From NCBI RefSeq assembly GCF_029223485.1, contig NZ_JARHTP010000020.1, positions 62,001-126,000 of the forward strand: a stretch of DNA of 64,000 nt, given 5' to 3'. Numbering within the stretch: position 1 is the stretch's first letter; each line of letters begins with the position of its first letter. The notes under the pieces are model-generated. The model was not told where the DNA came from, did not search any database, and saw only the letters and a program-made list of their open reading frames with translations. Below, one piece after another: positions 52,437-62,099 of the stretch. The DNA is from Streptomyces coacervatus (GTDB lineage Bacteria > Actinomycetota > Actinomycetes > Streptomycetales > Streptomycetaceae). Position numbers and translations under genes: made by a program.

Positions 52437-53960
52437 TCAGATGCGGGTCAGCGCCCAGAACCCCACGGCATAGCAGGTCAGCGCGAGAAGCAGGAGCGGG
52501 ACCGCCACCTTGGCGGGCGGGCCGGGGCGGCGTGCCGGGCGGGCGCGGTGGCTGCGGCGCGTGGGCTCCTGCGGGATTCCCTGCGCGGAAGGCGGAACCT
52601 GCGGGACCTGTGCGGTGTACGAAAGGGTAGAGGCATCGGCGCGCTGGTGCGGCGTCGGCGTCAGGGCCTGGGCGGGGTGCAGCGGCGCGTGTGACGGGGG
52701 GGAGGGCAGTACACGCGTGGGGTCATGGGGGGAGACGTAGGCGGACTGGTGCAGGCCGTCCTGGTGGGGGTGTGCGTGGGGCATTGGCGTCTGTGGAGCG
52801 GGAGTTCGGGCGGAGGAGACGGTGGCCTGCGGGGGCGGCAGATGGAAGCTGCCGGTGTCCGACATGCTGGGTGGCTGCGTGGGGACGGACGGCTCCGGCT
52901 GATGCCCGGGGCCCTGACGGGGATCGGGCGGTGGAGTGACGCCCGTGGACGCCATGGCGTCTGCGTCCGATGCGGACGGCACGGAAGACGCCTCTGCCTC
53001 AACAGGCCGCGACGGAGCCTCACTTGCACCGGTCTCGAGAGTGTCCGCCTCCCTCTTCGCCCTCACCCCCGGTGCGGGTTTGAGGGGGCCGGTGGGGGCG
53101 AACCCTGGTGGGAGGGGGCCGAGTTGGTCGAAGATCTCGATCAGCTCGTCGTCGGGGCCGGGTTCCGGCAGGAGCTCCCTGGCGGAGGCGAGCGCCTTAC
53201 GGGCCCCCGTGGCCGTGCGGAACCGGGACTGCGGGTCGGGCTGCAGCAGCATGGCCACGACCTGCCACAGCGGCTCGGGAATGCCCTTGGGCGCGCTCGG
53301 CGTCCCGTGCGCCGCGAAGTACTGGATGAGCGCCTTGGCGTCCGGCTTGGCACCCTCCAGCAGATACAGCGCGACCAGTCCCACCGCGAACAGGTCGGCG
53401 GGGAAGTCCGGTTCCGCGCCCATCATCTGCTCGGGCGCGAGATAACCCGGTGTCCCCACCACGAGGTTGGTCTCCGTCAGACGCGGTTCACCCAGCCGCA
53501 TCGCGATGCCGAAGTCGGACAGCCGCAGCCGCGGCCGGCCCGTGCCGGTGGCTTCCAGGAGGACATTGGCGGGCTTGATGTCGCGGTGCACCACGCCTTC
53601 CGCGTGCACCGCGGACAGCCCCGACAGGAGCTGGTCGAGCAGGGTGCAGACGAACGCCGGGGGCAGGGGCCCGTAGTCCCCGACCAGATGAACCAGCGAG
53701 CCGCCGGCGACGAGGTCCATGGTGAACAGGACCTTGTCGTCGTCGGCGGCCCAGCTGGCGGGCGCGAGCACATGAGGGTGATCGATACGCAGGGCCTGCT
53801 CGCGGACGAAGCGCAGCAGAGAGTGCGCATCGCTCTGCTGCAGCACCTTGGCGGCCACATAGCGGCGGCGGCGGTGGTCCCAGGAGCGCCAGACGGCGCC
53901 GACTCCTCCGCGTCCGATCGGGTCGACCAGTTCGTACCGGCCGGCGAAGACCTCACCCAT
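52437..53960 (-). CDS. Ser/Thr protein kinase with C-terminal TM helix
   Basis: The 507-residue protein has a full Hanks-type kinase domain at 8-270: GRGGVG (16-21), catalytic Lys38 in VAAKVL, HRDIKPANVLL (Asp127), DFG (Asp149), GTPGYLAPEQ. A Pro/Ser/Thr-rich linker of about 215 residues leads to one TM helix (about 484-503) and only a few outer residues, so it has no PASTA or sensor domain outside. It likely phosphorylates envelope or regulatory proteins from the membrane; the signal is unknown. ATG start at 53958-53960. Confidence 0.93.
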   Translation of the reverse strand: MGEVFAGRYELVDPIGRGGVGAVWRSWDHRRRRYVAAKVLQQSDAHSLLRFVREQALRIDHPHVLAPASWAADDDKVLFTMDLVAGGSLVHLVGDYGPLPPAFVCTLLDQLLSGLSAVHAEGVVHRDIKPANVLLEATGTGRPRLRLSDFGIAMRLGEPRLTETNLVVGTPGYLAPEQMMGAEPDFPADLFAVGLVALYLLEGAKPDAKALIQYFAAHGTPSAPKGIPEPLWQVVAMLLQPDPQSRFRTATGARKALASARELLPEPGPDDELIEIFDQLGPLPPGFAPTGPLKPAPGVRAKREADTLETGASEAPSRPVEAEASSVPSASDADAMASTGVTPPPDPRQGPGHQPEPSVPTQPPSMSDTGSFHLPPPQATVSSARTPAPQTPMPHAHPHQDGLHQSAYVSPHDPTRVLPSPPSHAPLHPAQALTPTPHQRADASTLSYTAQVPQVPPSAQGIPQEPTRRSHRARPARRPGPPAKVAVPLLLLALTCYAVGFWALTRI

Positions 53961-54141
53961 GGCTGTGCGTCGCTCCTCCCCCTTCGGCTACCCCCCTTGC
54001 CTGCCCCTCGACGGGTGCTACGACTCCCCCTGCGCCATTCCTCGTTGAGTGTGACGACTGTGATGAGTGATACGAGCCCCCGCGCCGCTCCTCGGCCGTA
54101 GGCCCGGCTGCCGAACCCCCTTCGGCGACCGGGCCACGCGT

Positions 54142-54690
54142 TCAGCTCTGGTGCGACTGGTAGTGCGTGACCGCGTCGGAGGTGCGGCCGGCGCCGTACA
54201 CCCGGAGAAACTCTGCCAGTTCCGGATGGCTGGGGGCGAGAGTGTCCGCGGCATCGATGATGTCGCCCGCGGCGGCCACCGAGCGCAGCAGCGACTGGAT
54301 CTCGCGGACGACCCGCTTGACCGTGGGCGCTCCCGAACTGCTCGTCGTGGTCGTGGTGTTGCTGAGCACCGATCCCCCCTGCGACTTCTTGATCTCTTCC
54401 ATGCGCTCCGTGGCCTCGGCCGCGCTCACGCTGCCGTCCGCGACCTGCCCCGCCAGGTCCTGCAGCAGCTGCACCCGCTGTACGACAGCCGGGTTGCCGA
54501 TCTTCGCCCGCTGGCCGCTCATCAGCTGTGACAGCATCGGAGCGGACAGTCCGAGCACCCCCGCGAGACGGGCCTGATTGAGGCCCAGATCTTCTATGAG
54601 CTTACGGAAGAGCGCCCCCAACGGCTCCCCGTACCAGTTCCGCTGCAGTTCCCGCGCTCTTGCGGTCGCTTCCTGCTGTGCGGCGTCCAT
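54142..54690 (-). CDS. XRE-type helix-turn-helix regulator
   Basis: From ATG 54688-54690 (MDAAQQEATARAR, GGGGAG upstream) the protein has 182 residues. The HTH lies at about 35-62 (LGLNQARLAGVLGLSAPMLSQLMSG). A helical region (about 75-105) and a C-terminal helical domain (about 120-175) follow, with a Thr/Ser-rich linker SNTTTTTSSSG between. A perfect 10-bp-arm palindrome 30 nt upstream of the start is a likely autoregulatory operator. The neighbouring kinase gene is on the same strand, 181 nt downstream. Confidence 0.88.
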   Translation of the reverse strand: MDAAQQEATARARELQRNWYGEPLGALFRKLIEDLGLNQARLAGVLGLSAPMLSQLMSGQRAKIGNPAVVQRVQLLQDLAGQVADGSVSAAEATERMEEIKKSQGGSVLSNTTTTTSSSGAPTVKRVVREIQSLLRSVAAAGDIIDAADTLAPSHPELAEFLRVYGAGRTSDAVTHYQSHQS

Positions 54691-54719
54691 TGCGTCTCCC
54701 CATCGCTTCCCCAAGTACT

Positions 54720-54741
54720 GTGGTTCGCTGTAGCGAACCAC
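54720..54741. promoter_or_regulatory. palindromic operator upstream of the XRE gene
   Basis: Perfect arms GTGGTTCGCT and AGCGAACCAC separated by GT. It lies 30 nt before the XRE start codon. Confidence 0.8.
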
Positions 54742-54871
54742 GCCGAGCATCTTACGGAGAGTGGTCGTCCACGGGGACCCCCAATCTTTTTGCGAGATCC
54801 CGGGGGTGACCCGGTACTCTGGTCTGCGGCGCCCACCGGTACGCGGTTCTTCCGGGGGACGCTCCTTTTCC

Positions 54872-54944
54872 GGGGCCTTAGCTCAGTTGGTAGAGCGCTG
54901 TCTTTGCATGGCAGATGTCAGGGGTTCGACTCCCCTAGGCTCCA
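54872..54944 (+). tRNA. tRNA-Ala (anticodon TGC)
   Basis: The 73-nt cloverleaf has acceptor arms GGGGCCT and AGGCTCC (one G-U), anticodon loop TTTGCAT with TGC at 54905-54907, T arm AGGGG-TTCGACT-CCCCT and discriminator A. CCA is not encoded (CTC follows). A possible promoter is TTGCGA (54790-54795) with TACTCT (54815-54820), but the spacing of 19 is long. Confidence 0.97.
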
Positions 54945-54950
54945 CTCGTG

Positions 54951-54995
54951 AAATGCCCTCTGAACTGCGGAAACGCGGTTTCAGGGGGCATTTTT
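54951..54995 (+). terminator. hairpin terminator after tRNA-Ala
   Basis: AAATGCCCTCTGAA pairs with TTCAGGGGGCATTT, with a short inner GCG/CGC stem and GAAA loop, followed by TTTT. Confidence 0.8.
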
Positions 54996-55234
54996 GGTGC
55001 GCGCGCGGCAGGGGGACGGGCGGGGGAGCCCGTTCCTTGAGATTCTCGGGCCGGTGTCCCTGGGACCGCCGGTATGGCGGATGACGGTTCCGATCCCCGG
55101 CGCGGGGCCTGCTTTCACCTGCCGGCGATCGGTCAGCCGCAGCGCGGCGGCCTCATAGGACATGCCCGCCACCTGGGACGCCAGGGCGAGGCCGATTTAC
55201 CGACTCCCGAACCGTCAGGATCGGCTCTGCGATG

Positions 55235-56011
55235 TCACTCCGTGCGCGTCCGGCCGTTCTTGAGCACCCCGTAGTAGTCGCTGTAGGGGAGTTCCAGCTT
55301 GAACACCTGGCCGTACCGTTTCCGGATGGCGGCGACCGTGGCGGTCTTCGGGTCATGGACCACGCGGGACACCGGCGGATCGTCGACGAGGCCGGCGTAG
55401 GGCTCCTCGACCAGTTGGCGCGGGGCGGTGCCGCGTATCGCGTCCCAGGTCAGGGTCTGTCCGGGGACGGCCAGCCGGGTCGGTTCCGTGGTCTGTGGAC
55501 TGTGGGGGTTCGGGGCGTGGCCCCGGTAGTAGGCGACGATCTGCCTGCCGTGGTCGTCGTGTGTGAAGGGGATGGGACGTCCGGATCCTTCCGGCCGGGA
55601 GCGGGCGTGGTCGCCCGCGGTCAGGATCGCGTCGAGGGTGTCGCCCATGTGCTTGGGGTCGGCGCCGTAGTAGGCGGTGATGTTCATCGAGCAGGCGATC
55701 TTGTAGTTGTCGGTCTTCTGCTGGAAGAACCAGCCCGGTCCCGATCCCGGCACGCACACGTCGTGCACCACGACCAGGCCGAGCTCCAGGGGTGTGTGGT
55801 CGGCGTACGCCCGTGCCACGTCCCGCAGCCGTTCCTCCGCCTGCTCCCGGGCCCGTACCGCCTGGCCGCTCTCTCCGAGCTTGCGCAACTGCTTGTCGCT
55901 GACGGCACGGTCCGAGGTCGTGGAACAGGCCGAGACGGCGAGCAGGACGATCACCGCCAACGATCCCCACACGCTCTTCGAGCCGGCGGCACGCCGCGCG
56001 AAGGCCCTCAT
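55235..56011 (-). CDS. lipoprotein of unknown function
   Basis: The 258-residue protein has a signal peptide with a lipobox, VIVLLAVSAC, so Cys29 is the likely lipid-modified residue. The mature part begins STTSDRAVSDKQLRKLGESG with a helical stretch. It then carries a domain with conserved-looking VVVHDVCVPGSGPGWFFQQ and ACSMNITAYYGAD, suggesting one disulfide. I recognise no family. It lies 109 nt downstream of the large SGNH gene on the same strand, so the two may be one transcription unit. Start ATG is at 56009-56011. Confidence 0.8.
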   Translation of the reverse strand: MRAFARRAAGSKSVWGSLAVIVLLAVSACSTTSDRAVSDKQLRKLGESGQAVRAREQAEERLRDVARAYADHTPLELGLVVVHDVCVPGSGPGWFFQQKTDNYKIACSMNITAYYGADPKHMGDTLDAILTAGDHARSRPEGSGRPIPFTHDDHGRQIVAYYRGHAPNPHSPQTTEPTRLAVPGQTLTWDAIRGTAPRQLVEEPYAGLVDDPPVSRVVHDPKTATVAAIRKRYGQVFKLELPYSDYYGVLKNGRTRTE

Positions 56012-56120
56012 GCTTGTCCGCCTCTCATCGACAGTTGCCTCTCCATCGTGGTGCGCCCGGCCCGGCCGTCACTGTCCACCAGGACGGCCGGGCCGGGCAT
56101 GAGTACCCGTACTCAGACGG

Positions 56121-59100
56121 CTACAGGCTCATGCCTGCCATCGTGCGCTCAAGGGCGTTCGCGTACAGGCGCGCGCCCCCGATCTTCGGGTGGAACGACT
56201 GGGCCGACAGGCCGTACTGGTTGATGAGCGGCCAGTCCTTGATCGGATCGTCGGACTTCACCAGCGTCTTGACGATGCCGTGGACCTGCTCCGGGTCACC
56301 GCACACGCCCTTGCCCGCGAAGTCGCTCTTCGGGTTGGAGAACCACACGTTGATGCCCGAGGCCTTGGCGTCATCGGCCGCGCCCTGCATCGCCGCCGAC
56401 AGCGTGTCGGCAGTGTCGTCGAGCCAGGCCGCGGATGCCTCCGACAGGCCGATGGCCATGCCGGTGAAACCGATGTTCAGGCACGATCCCTTGTCGGAGA
56501 TCAGGGGCGGGTACCCCATCAGGACGATCTTCGCGTTCTGAGCCCTCTTGTGGATCTCCTTCAGGACCCTTGTGATGTCCGGCCGGACGACCTGGCCCAT
56601 GAGACCCGGAACGGCCGTCTCCAGGGGCTGTCCGAGGAACTGCTTGTCCCGGCCGTTGACGCTGTCGTCCGTCTTGTCGAACGTCCCGCTCTGGCAACTG
56701 CCGTTACCGATGGACAGCAGGCACTTCTGGACGATCTGCGAGAACCGGGAGTCGTTGCCGCCGATGGAGATCGTGACCAGGGTGGTGTTCTGGTCCAGAT
56801 AGCCCTTGTCGATCTGGGGCACCTCGCCGTTCTGGCTCTCCCCCTTCGACAGCGCGCTGTCGGCACCCACATCCTTCGGCAGAACGTTGTAGGTGCGCGC
56901 ACCCGAGCACGCGATCAGGTGGTAGTCCATGCTCGGGTCCAGTGAGTCGTCCAGCTGACCGATCGACTTCGACGCACCGGGCATCGTGGCCTGACGCGAC
57001 CACGCCTGGGTGGACCGGTGGCAGGCGTTGCGGGCGTTGTCGTCCAGCTTGCTGCGGTAGTTGGTCTCCGGGTAGTAGTCCCGGTCGCCCTCGGAGGCGC
57101 CCTCGCCGGAGGAATACGAGTCACCCATCGCGACGACCACGTTCTTCGGCTTGCCCGGCAGCGGCTGGAACGCGACCGAACCCCACGCGATGTCCTCGTC
57201 GGCCGTGCCGTCATCGGTGACGTTCGACAGCATGACCACCGGCCGCCCCGTGAAGTGGAACGCGCCCAGGCTCACCCATCGTCCCGCACGCTGCTGCACG
57301 GACCGATCGGGGCTCTTGCTGTCGGTGTTGACGACGTGGTACTTCGCCTGCCTCGTCTGCGCGCCGGTGTCGGGCAGATGCACCAGGACACGCGCCCAGC
57401 CGAGATCCTGCCCGAGAGTCCAGACGCCGTTGATGGCCATCGGGCCGCCGTCACCGCCGAGGTGGTCCGCATTGCGGGTGTGGGCGTACCAGTAGTGGCC
57501 GCCGTATCCCCCGCCGACCTGGTGCAGGTCCTCCTTGCCCTCGAAGTGGTTGTCGGAGTCGGGGAAGAAGCGGAAGCCGAAGGTTCCCGCCGAAGTGGTG
57601 TTGCCGCAGTCGGACCATGTCGGTGTGCCGTTCGGCACCGAGGCCACTACCTTCGCCCCGGAAGGGGCCCCGGTGCAGACTGGGGTGCCGTCCTGCAGAC
57701 GATGCCCCTGCCCGGGCTCCGAGATCAGCGTCTGGTACTTGATGTTCTCGTGCCCGCAGGTGGTCTTGCAGAGGGGCTTCCAGGTCACGTTGGACTGGTT
57801 CCACCAGTACTGCTTGTAGCAGTCCTCGTTCGAGCAGTTCGGCGGAACGTTCGGGTCGCAGTTGTTCTTGGTGTTGCAGAACGCGTCCAGCGGCGGGGAG
57901 ACATTGCTGCGGTCGCCCTTGCTGATCCACCAGGCAGGCTGGAAGCCCGCCGTATTGAACCCGGAGTCACCGGGCCAGTCCTGCTTGCCGTCGGTGCCGT
58001 AGGAGAAACCGGTGTCCATGGACCAGGCGGCCCAGCCCATCACCTTCTCCTCGTACGGCCAGTCCTGCGGATGCGCGGCGTCCTTGTTCGCGGTCGGGCC
58101 GTCCACGTCGGTGTCCATGAACGGATGGCCCCAGCTCTTCTTGTAGAACGGGTTGGCCGGGTTGTTGTACCAGCCCAGACCCCAGTGACCGGCGTTCTTG
58201 CCCGCGTCCGCGGCCGGGTTGAAGCCGAGGTTGTAGTTCCACACGGCGGTGAACCAGTTCTCGACCATGGACGGGTCGTCGTCATTGACGGTGACCGTCT
58301 GCCCGGCGGCGTGGACCTCGTTCCACTTGTCGGCCAGGATCTGCATCGCTGCGGCGATGTTGGTGGCGTAGTCGACGGCGACGGCCTTCTGCAGGCCCGG
58401 CGACAGGGCCTTCTCCTTGTGCCCGTTGGCGTCCGTCTTCTCGTGGCCGGCCAGGCGCATGCCGTCGGTGACCTGTCCGACGCCGTACCCGCAGTCGGAC
58501 TTGTCCCAGTGGATCTTCCAGTACGCGTCCGGGTCGTTCTCCACGGCCTTGCGGCCGTAGTAGCCGTCCATCGCGGCGAGCGGGTTGCCCATCTGGCCGG
58601 GGATCGAACCGCCCTCGGCCTGCCACAGGTTGGACTCCTGCGCCATGATGCCGAGCAGTACGTTCGCCGGGATACGTCCCTTGCCGTCACCGCCCGCCAG
58701 CTTCGGCACCGGGAACAGGCCCTGAGGGTCGATCGTGCCCAGGCCGGTCTGGCTGCGGTAGCCGCCCTGCCGTAGGTACTGGGAGCGCAGCTGGCCGCGT
58801 ACGGCCATGTCGACGGCCCACTCGACCTGGTTCGGCGTCGGCTGCAGCGCCTGCGCGTCCACGTCGTTGCGGGAGACGGCGCAGATGCGGTCGGTGTCCC
58901 GCGGGTCCACCGCCGTGGTGGGGTCGTTGACCCGTGCCACCGAGGACCCCTTGCTCCTGCCGCCGGCGATGGGGAGAGCGGGGCTTGGGTTCTTCCCGCT
59001 CGGTGCCGTCGTGTCCGCGACCGACTGGGTGACCTTCTCACCGGTGGCGGTGGCCGTGCTGGTGACGGTCACGGGCTGGTCCCCTGCCACGGTCTCCGGG

Positions 59101-60230
59101 GTCGGCCTGGTGTCCTGCGGGGCGGGCTCGTTCCTGGTGAACCCCTTGCCCGCGGTCTTGATGTGAGCCAGACCCGCGCGGATGCCCGGCGTGAGGACCG
59201 GTTCTACGGCGAGGCGTCCTCGCGTCGAGATGTCCGTGTCGGCGGGGGCGTCGATCCGGGTGATGCCGGTGCCTCGTACTTTGGGGGCTCCCTCGGGGTG
59301 ACCAGTGAGGAACACCCGGCCCGCCTCGCCCGGCATCAGGTCGAGGTCGCCCAGCTTCCCGGTGGCGACGAGGGCCGGCCTGCCGTGCCCGGACCACAGC
59401 TTCGCCTGAGAGGACTTCGTGTCCTTGCGGTCGACGAAGGCGATCTTGCCGCCCTCGGCGGGCCGGATGTCGAACGGGACGCTGTCCCCGGTGGTGAGGT
59501 CCTTCACCTTGCCGGCCCGGTCGATGTGCACCAGATTGTGGCCGCGCGCGGCCACCACACCGTCCTCGACCGGTACGGCACTGGTGATCTCACCCTTGAG
59601 GTCCGCCCTGCCCAGGGACTTTCCGGTGGTGTCGACGGTCACCACACGGGTCTTCGTGCGGGCCGGGTCGTTGACGTCCCGGAAGGCGGTGAACGCGGCT
59701 GTGTGCGTCCGGGTGTTGCAGGACGGGTCGAAGTAGGCCAGGGACACCGTGAACGGCAGCTTCGTCACATGCCCCGTGGCCGCGTCGACGATGGCGGCGA
59801 ACGCGCCGCCCTGCATCAGGTCCGGCTTGTTCGTGAAGGCGCGCGGCGCGTACACGGCCGCGACGTGGTCGCGGTCCATCACGCACTGATTGCCGATCCA
59901 CGAGTCCGCCGTCCCACCCGGCTCGGACAGTTCGGCGGCCGTCTTCCACGCGTACGCCTGGCTGCTGTCGGCGGTGAGGATCTTGAACCCGCCGGTGTCG
60001 GCCGCCCCGGTCACCGCTCGGTCCGTGGAGGTCTTCCAGCCGGCACCGAGCTTCTTGCCCGGATCCGTCACGCGATGGGGAGGGGAGGGTGTGGCGTGCG
60101 AGCTGCTGCCGTGGCCGGGGCTGGGGGTCGGCGCGGCAGCGGCGGGCGCCGCCTGCAGCAGTCCGCCGGTCAGGGCCGCGCAGGCGGCCAGGGCAGCCAT
60201 GGGCAGGTGTGGTCTTTTTCTGCGTCTCAA
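56121..60230 (-). CDS. large secreted wall hydrolase: lysozyme-like + golvesin-like + SGNH domains
   Basis: The 1369-residue protein has a signal peptide (1-33, ending AAPAAAAP). Residues about 60-350 form beta-strand repeats suggestive of a propeller. A lysozyme/transglycosylase-like domain (about 510-690) has Glu532 in MAQESNLW and CGYGVGQVTDGM. A Cys-rich segment follows (about 785-880), then a golvesin-like beta domain (about 885-1025, RAGRWVSLGAFHF). The SGNH esterase domain (about 1030-1369) has GDSYSSGEG (Ser1038), GGND and SFHP (His1347). All key residues look intact. The likely role is cleaving or de-esterifying wall polymers; the substrate is unknown. Confidence 0.85.
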   Translation of the reverse strand: MRRRKRPHLPMAALAACAALTGGLLQAAPAAAAPTPSPGHGSSSHATPSPPHRVTDPGKKLGAGWKTSTDRAVTGAADTGGFKILTADSSQAYAWKTAAELSEPGGTADSWIGNQCVMDRDHVAAVYAPRAFTNKPDLMQGGAFAAIVDAATGHVTKLPFTVSLAYFDPSCNTRTHTAAFTAFRDVNDPARTKTRVVTVDTTGKSLGRADLKGEITSAVPVEDGVVAARGHNLVHIDRAGKVKDLTTGDSVPFDIRPAEGGKIAFVDRKDTKSSQAKLWSGHGRPALVATGKLGDLDLMPGEAGRVFLTGHPEGAPKVRGTGITRIDAPADTDISTRGRLAVEPVLTPGIRAGLAHIKTAGKGFTRNEPAPQDTRPTPETVAGDQPVTVTSTATATGEKVTQSVADTTAPSGKNPSPALPIAGGRSKGSSVARVNDPTTAVDPRDTDRICAVSRNDVDAQALQPTPNQVEWAVDMAVRGQLRSQYLRQGGYRSQTGLGTIDPQGLFPVPKLAGGDGKGRIPANVLLGIMAQESNLWQAEGGSIPGQMGNPLAAMDGYYGRKAVENDPDAYWKIHWDKSDCGYGVGQVTDGMRLAGHEKTDANGHKEKALSPGLQKAVAVDYATNIAAAMQILADKWNEVHAAGQTVTVNDDDPSMVENWFTAVWNYNLGFNPAADAGKNAGHWGLGWYNNPANPFYKKSWGHPFMDTDVDGPTANKDAAHPQDWPYEEKVMGWAAWSMDTGFSYGTDGKQDWPGDSGFNTAGFQPAWWISKGDRSNVSPPLDAFCNTKNNCDPNVPPNCSNEDCYKQYWWNQSNVTWKPLCKTTCGHENIKYQTLISEPGQGHRLQDGTPVCTGAPSGAKVVASVPNGTPTWSDCGNTTSAGTFGFRFFPDSDNHFEGKEDLHQVGGGYGGHYWYAHTRNADHLGGDGGPMAINGVWTLGQDLGWARVLVHLPDTGAQTRQAKYHVVNTDSKSPDRSVQQRAGRWVSLGAFHFTGRPVVMLSNVTDDGTADEDIAWGSVAFQPLPGKPKNVVVAMGDSYSSGEGASEGDRDYYPETNYRSKLDDNARNACHRSTQAWSRQATMPGASKSIGQLDDSLDPSMDYHLIACSGARTYNVLPKDVGADSALSKGESQNGEVPQIDKGYLDQNTTLVTISIGGNDSRFSQIVQKCLLSIGNGSCQSGTFDKTDDSVNGRDKQFLGQPLETAVPGLMGQVVRPDITRVLKEIHKRAQNAKIVLMGYPPLISDKGSCLNIGFTGMAIGLSEASAAWLDDTADTLSAAMQGAADDAKASGINVWFSNPKSDFAGKGVCGDPEQVHGIVKTLVKSDDPIKDWPLINQYGLSAQSFHPKIGGARLYANALERTMAGMSL

Positions 60231-60496
60231 GAGAGAGCTTCCCCGTTTCTGGTGGAGAGGATCCCCTGCCTGGTCGGGGCAGGGCTCGGCCGCCCACCCC
60301 CCGGCGCGAGGGCAAGGGGGTGGGCGCGAGTGCGCAGCGAGTCGGCCGGCGGTGGAAGTGGCAAAGGCGGTGGTGTCAGCCCCGTGGACTCACCGGACAG
60401 TTCACGCGAAGAGGCCGTTCTGGACGACGGTCGGGAAGAGAGCCGAGACCGGGGTTCGCCAGGCCTTGTATTCGTTCCGAGAGGGGCAGGCGATGG

Positions 60497-61000
60497 TCAG
60501 TCGCAGGCGTCGACGTGGCGTTCCCGGTTGATGATCGCGACATCCCCCTCCCACATCAGGGCCGTCACCATGACACAGCGCGGTTGGAAGCCGGAGTCAT
60601 TGCTCTCGATCTTGACCGGACCCGCGTAGTTGGAGAAATTGCCCTCATCGGCCTTGCACGTCGACGAACACAGCTTCAGCTTCATGTGCTTCCTGGCACC
60701 GAGGTTGTTGTCGAAAACGGCGCACGCCCCCGACTTTGCCGGTGCCGTGACTTCCTTGATGTACGTGAACAGGGTTCCGAACCGGCGGGAGTCCGGAAGC
60801 GGTTCTGCGGTAGCCAGCTTGTATCCGCTCCCGCACAACGTGACGCCGGCTCGTACCGCTGCGGGATCAGCCGCCGCGAGGGCACGCGTCTGCAGATCGA
60901 GCGCGGCGCTCGGTGAGTCCTGTGCCAGGGCCTGCGGAGCTGCCAGAACCGAAGAGATGGAAGCTGCGGACAGAGCAAGAGCAGGCAGCCATTTGCGCAT
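60497..61000 (-). CDS. small secreted protein
   Basis: The 167-residue protein starts at ATG 60998-61000 (MRKWLPALALSAASISSVLA) with GGGGGAAA upstream. A signal peptide ends near ALAQ-DSPS. The mature domain has six Cys (LCGSG, GACAVF, KLCSSTCKADEG, PRCVMV, VDACD) in a small beta-rich fold, probably disulfide-bonded. I recognise no family. It lies 266 nt upstream of the large SGNH gene on the same strand. Confidence 0.78.
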   Translation of the reverse strand: MRKWLPALALSAASISSVLAAPQALAQDSPSAALDLQTRALAAADPAAVRAGVTLCGSGYKLATAEPLPDSRRFGTLFTYIKEVTAPAKSGACAVFDNNLGARKHMKLKLCSSTCKADEGNFSNYAGPVKIESNDSGFQPRCVMVTALMWEGDVAIINRERHVDACD

Positions 61001-61389
61001 GACGATTTCCCCCGTCTTGAAGGCACAAGGAGACCTGTCCATGGCGGCATGCGCGCGTGCGGTCCCCGTTGCGCCGAGAATGTTTGGTCGTCCGCTCCCG
61101 TCCCGCCCGGACGATTCGGGCAGGCAGTTCCCCAACTGGCCGGGAGCAGCGCGTCACTCTAGTCACATTGTCCGCGGCAGTCACAAGGGAATATGACTCG
61201 ACATGGCGGGGAGGTGATACTGCCGGCAAGTAAGCGGAATCCTCGAAAACAATGTGCGTCCTTACATCTACTGCGGAAACGGAGTCGCAGGGCACGCACA
61301 AACCATGGCGAGAATTCACACCACACCGGCCCGCGACTACGTCGGCCGCGACCGCAACACGAACTCAGGTGTCCTCGTACAGGCGAGGC
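61001..61389. other. 389-nt region without a supported gene
   Basis: Between the small secreted protein start and the regulator stop. I see no RNA, operator or strong hairpin. GC content is visibly lower around 61160-61320 than nearby. Confidence 0.4.
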
Positions 61390-62061
61390 TCAGCCGGTGA
61401 CCGCCCCGACCTCGATGTCCGCCTCCGCCCGGGCGGCGTTCCGCGCCGTCGCGGCCGCCGGGTCGGTGGCACCCTCCGGGCGCAGACGGGAGATGGCGGC
61501 CGGATGGGCGACGGACGGCAGGATGTGACGCCACATCACGGCGACCCGCCCGCGCAGGTCGGCTCGCCGGTTGATGGCCTCGGACACCAACTGGACACCG
61601 GTGAAGGTGGCGACGACGAACTCCGCGGTCTCCCTCGGCACCACCTGGGGGAGGACCTCGCCCTGCTCCTGCCCCTCGGCCAGCAGCCGGGTGGTCAGGT
61701 CGAACCAGTCGCCCCACGGGTGCGTGCCGTTGAAGAAGACACCCTCTATCGACAGCCGCGTCCCCGCCCTGGCGAGGGCGTCATGGCGCAGCACATACGC
61801 GAACTGGTGCGTGATCTCGATGACCGACTGCAGGGGCGAGAGCCCGGGCTCCACGCTCACCAGGCCGGTCTGCTCGTCCATGATCGCCTGGGCGAGAGAC
61901 TCCTTGGACGGAAAGTGGAAATACATCGCGCCCTTGGTGACATTGGCCCGGCGCAGGATCTCCGAGGTGGCCGCGCGCTCGTAGCCGTACTCGGCGAACA
62001 CGCTCGCTGCGGCTTCCACGATCGAGCGGCGGGTCTGCACCGCACGAGCCTGCTTGGCCAT
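61390..62061 (-). CDS. TetR-family gamma-butyrolactone-receptor-like regulator
   Basis: The 223-residue protein starts MAKQARAVQTRRSIVEAAAS at ATG 62059-62061. The TetR HTH (about 30-50, ATSEILRRANVTKGAMYFHF) is that of ScbR/ArpA-type autoregulator receptors. The HPWGDWF segment carries Trp116 and Trp119, one matching the conserved ligand-pocket Trp of that family. It should repress promoters until a butyrolactone-type signal binds. Candidate operators lie in the divergent region with the epimerase gene. It may be a true receptor or a pseudoreceptor; no ScbA/AfsA synthase is in the window. Confidence 0.9.
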   Translation of the reverse strand: MAKQARAVQTRRSIVEAAASVFAEYGYERAATSEILRRANVTKGAMYFHFPSKESLAQAIMDEQTGLVSVEPGLSPLQSVIEITHQFAYVLRHDALARAGTRLSIEGVFFNGTHPWGDWFDLTTRLLAEGQEQGEVLPQVVPRETAEFVVATFTGVQLVSEAINRRADLRGRVAVMWRHILPSVAHPAAISRLRPEGATDPAAATARNAARAEADIEVGAVTG

Positions 62062-62099
62062 TTCTTTCCCTCCGGGGCGTGCCTGGTGCGGCCAGCCTA

